DNA from: Micavibrio sp. | GTDB lineage: Bacteria > Pseudomonadota > Alphaproteobacteria > UBA9219 | DNA length: 64,000 bases | Assembly: GCA_020718105.1 (NCBI GenBank) | Contig: DYDA01000009.1 | Location: 1 to 64,000, forward strand | Reading direction: 5' to 3' | In this document: piece by piece, positions 62,199-64,000 of the stretch | Layout: each line of letters begins with the position of its first letter | Numbering within the stretch: the first letter of the stretch is position 1 | Program-made: the position numbers and the translations under genes | The notes under the pieces: generated by a model | The model's database searches: none | Told to the model about the DNA's origin: nothing | What the model saw: the letters and a program-made list of their open reading frames with translations, nothing else

Positions 62199-62432
62199 TC
62201 ATCGGCACGGAAGCAACAGCTTGCGAAAAACACTATAATCTATAAGCACTTCAGTAAACGCAGCATCTTTCGGAGCATTTTCGACCTCAGCAGCCAGCTT
62301 GTCCTGAAACTCGCGGCTATATTCCTTGATCGGTGGGCAAACGCAGGCGGGGTTAGAACTTGCCGTTTCGCAGGCGCTTAACGAGATCAGCACGAGTGCG
62401 AGGAGCATCCATCGTTGCACGGAGTTGAGCAT
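62199..62432 (-). CDS. phage outer-membrane spanin (Rz1-like lipoprotein)
   Basis: 77 aa. Lipobox SLSAC with Cys at 21; a short proline/Cys-containing segment NPACVCPPIKEYS; a helical part ending DYSVFRKLLLPC. This is the o-spanin layout of phage lysis. Its start lies inside the i-spanin gene in another frame, as in Rz/Rz1. Confidence 0.75.
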   Translation of the reverse strand: MLNSVQRWMLLALVLISLSACETASSNPACVCPPIKEYSREFQDKLAAEVENAPKDAAFTEVLIDYSVFRKLLLPCR

Positions 62433-62592
62433 CTTTGATCTCCACGATTTTCTTGAGTTGGTCATAGCGTTCTGCGGTGCGGCCTGATTGCTTCGCGCCG
62501 AGAAGCACAGCGGCCACAGATGCGGCAATCGCGCCCCAGCCGATGATTTTTATGAGGTTGCTGGAAAACCAGCCCGTTATAATCGTCCACAT
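62353..62592 (-). CDS. phage inner-membrane spanin (Rz-like)
   Basis: 79 aa. One N-terminal transmembrane helix (IIGWGAIAASVAAVLLG) then a long charged coiled coil (ERYDQLKKIVEIKDAQLRAT). Its 3' 80 bases overlap the o-spanin gene in another frame. Starts at the end of the upstream lysis gene (TGATG). Confidence 0.75.
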   Translation of the reverse strand: MWTIITGWFSSNLIKIIGWGAIAASVAAVLLGAKQSGRTAERYDQLKKIVEIKDAQLRATMDAPRTRADLVKRLRNGKF

Positions 62593-63257
62593 CAGCGCAG
62601 CCCTTTCCGATTGTCGTCGATACGCGCCCAGATCATCACCCCGATGCCGATCAGCGTGATTGCCAAAAGCAGCCATTTGGCAATGTCGAGATAAGGCACG
62701 AGTGTTTGAAGCGCGTCACGGGCTGGATCAAGGCCGTCTTGTACCGCCTGCAGCGCCCCAAGGCCAACGGTTGCCGCCGTAGCGGCCTTACCTCCCCTTA
62801 CGGTGCGCGTGTGTTGCAGATTTTTGGCCGGAGGCTCCACACCTGCCAGCACCAAGGCTTTGTCGATTTGTGCGCCCGTGTAAGGCTGCTGGCCGTTCTC
62901 GTGCTGGATAATGGCTTCGACAAGGGGCTTCAGGTCGGCGTGGGCGTGCATGTCAAGCGTTTGGTCTGGTGCAAAACCCGTCTCGTCCGAAACAGCCTTG
63001 GTGTACGCCGCCGTGTCGTTTTCATTCGGGGGAGCCCAGCGCTCGATGATCTGCCGTATTGTTCGCAACCCGTGTTTGACCTGATAGACGATTAAGACGC
63101 GCGCCATCGCTCGGATGCCATAAATCTGGCTCTTAAACATGAAAAAATCAGGATCCGTCTGCTGTTCAGCCAACCCTTGCCATGCGGTATCCGTCCGGCG
63201 AAGATTGCCCGGATTGTTATTACGGACACCTCGTGATAGTTTTTCTTGAGTCGACAT
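62592..63257 (-). CDS. phage lytic/structural protein with C-terminal membrane anchor
   Basis: 221 aa. The segment RGVRNNNPGNLRRTDTAWQG and FFMFKSQIYGIRAMARVL is typical of phage virion-associated or endolysin-like proteins. A Gly/Ala-rich helix follows, and a transmembrane helix (WLLLAITLIGIGVMIWA) near the end. Strong AAAGGAGG site. First of the lysis cassette. No other prophage genes are in the window, so this is a remnant or the edge of a prophage. Confidence 0.75.
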   Translation of the reverse strand: MSTQEKLSRGVRNNNPGNLRRTDTAWQGLAEQQTDPDFFMFKSQIYGIRAMARVLIVYQVKHGLRTIRQIIERWAPPNENDTAAYTKAVSDETGFAPDQTLDMHAHADLKPLVEAIIQHENGQQPYTGAQIDKALVLAGVEPPAKNLQHTRTVRGGKAATAATVGLGALQAVQDGLDPARDALQTLVPYLDIAKWLLLAITLIGIGVMIWARIDDNRKGLR

Positions 63258-63284
63258 AAGTAAACCTCCTTTCAAGGATTTAAG

Positions 63285-64000
63285 ATGCTGGAACTGGGAC
63301 ATGTTGAGCGCTTGGAATTGCGCTCCGTTTGGGCAAGCGAACCCCATGACTTCACGCCTTGGCTGGCCAAGACTGAAAATCTCGAACGTCTTGGAAACAC
63401 CATCGGTATGGATCTAGTGACGGATCAGATCGAGAAAGGGGTCGGCCCTTTCAGCGCAGATATTTTGTGTAAAAACACGCTCGACGACTCATGGGTGGTG
63501 ATCGAAAATCAAATCGAAAAAACCGATCACACTCACCTTGGACAAGTGCTGACCTATGCGGCGGGTCTTGACGCTTCTACAGTCATTTGGATTGCTGCCC
63601 GTTTTACGGATGAACACCGCGCCGCCATCGATTGGCTGAACAAAAACACGACCGACAACATCCAGTTCTTTGGGGTTGAAATTGAAATCCTGAAAATTGG
63701 ATCGTCTTTGCCCGCGCCTCAATTCATGGTCGTTGCCAACCCGAATGACTGGAGCCGCAATGTCTCTGCCACCGCCCGCCGTTCTCAATCGGGCGAAATG
63801 AACGACACTCAAAAGCTTCAGCTGGGGTTCTGGTCGGGTTTGTCCGAATATCTTGCCGAGAACACAGCTTTCCAACTGCGCTCTCCGCGTCCGCAAGGAT
63901 GGGCGGATTTCAGCCTTGGGAAAACAAATACGCTGTTGCGTCTTTCGATCAGCACACAGGCTCGAAAACTTGCGGCTGGCGTTTATCTTTACGACAACAT
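63285..64000 (+). CDS. DUF4268-type protein, cut off by the window end
   Basis: The open frame from ATG 63285 (AAGGATTT upstream) runs to the last base, at least 238 codons. Visible pieces: an N-terminal DFTPWLAKTENLERLG, WVVIENQIEKTDHTHLGQVL with acidic and Gln residues like a PD-(D/E)xK nuclease fold, and later FWSGLSEYLAENTAFQLRSP, as in DUF4268 proteins. These occur in restriction-type and defence loci. The C terminus is not seen. Confidence 0.75.
   Translation, partial: MLELGHVERLELRSVWASEPHDFTPWLAKTENLERLGNTIGMDLVTDQIEKGVGPFSADILCKNTLDDSWVVIENQIEKTDHTHLGQVLTYAAGLDASTVIWIAARFTDEHRAAIDWLNKNTTDNIQFFGVEIEILKIGSSLPAPQFMVVANPNDWSRNVSATARRSQSGEMNDTQKLQLGFWSGLSEYLAENTAFQLRSPRPQGWADFSLGKTNTLLRLSISTQARKLAAGVYLYDN

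Overview
The window looks like a chromosomal segment of an alphaproteobacterium. The evidence is the adenosine kinase with the family's alphaproteobacterial sequence style, an aroK-aroB pair, bactofilin, an MlaC-type protein next to a beta-glucan synthase-like enzyme, and interspersed palindromic repeats of the kind common in that class. Base composition is near 50% GC. The genus cannot be named from the sequence alone.

Positions 1-14320 are mostly core genome. They hold aroB/aroK (chorismate pathway), a large secreted protein of unknown role, a XerD-type recombinase, a small periplasmic coiled-coil protein, an acetyltransferase plus AstE/aspartoacylase-like hydrolase pair, a bactofilin, adenosine kinase and a large alpha-2-macroglobulin-like protein that lacks a visible thioester motif. 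At 14336-15409 lies an lpxR-like lipid A deacylase gene interrupted by one in-frame TAG.

Positions 15719-21958 form a stress and envelope island. It contains an OmpR-type regulator with a degenerate receiver, YfdX, CsbD, CBS, glycine-zipper, DUF1328, fasciclin and BON proteins, several tiny ORFs and a CRP-family regulator. Positions 22069-29060 continue as a five-gene NAD(P) set: nadD-like, pncB, pncA-like, nadE and nadK. Together these encode the whole deamidating route from nicotinamide to NADP. A site with CRP-like symmetry sits between the regulator and this set.

Positions 29091-42760 return to ordinary genes: tRNA-Ser(GCU), a GH17-GT2 glucan synthase-like protein, an MlaC-like protein, a BrnT/BrnA toxin-antitoxin module with a palindromic operator, dxs, an amphi-Trp protein, glmM, a nuclease-like membrane protein, a CobW-type metallochaperone GTPase and dut.

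Positions 43265-61983 are an accessory island and the most unusual part of the window. A regulator/GNAT/hypothetical operon reads leftward. A set of small acidic proteins, a second XRE regulator and then a tightly packed 14-gene operon (48378-60163) read rightward. That operon encodes a Nudix protein, a cysteine desulfurase-like PLP enzyme, a SLOG/LOG-like protein, a HAD phosphatase, an alkaline-phosphatase-superfamily hydrolase, a full cysteinyl-tRNA synthetase, an archaeal/eukaryotic-type TrpRS-like protein, a Ser/Thr dehydratase-like enzyme, a PhnP-like metallo-beta-lactamase-fold enzyme and an S66 (LD-carboxypeptidase/MccF-like) peptidase. cysE-cysK converge on it. I infer a cysteine-centred pathway that uses activated amino acids and nucleotides and carries a possible self-immunity hydrolase. 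The product is unknown.

The right end (62199-63257) carries a prophage-like lysis cassette with nested spanin genes. It is followed by a DUF4268-type gene cut off by the window edge.
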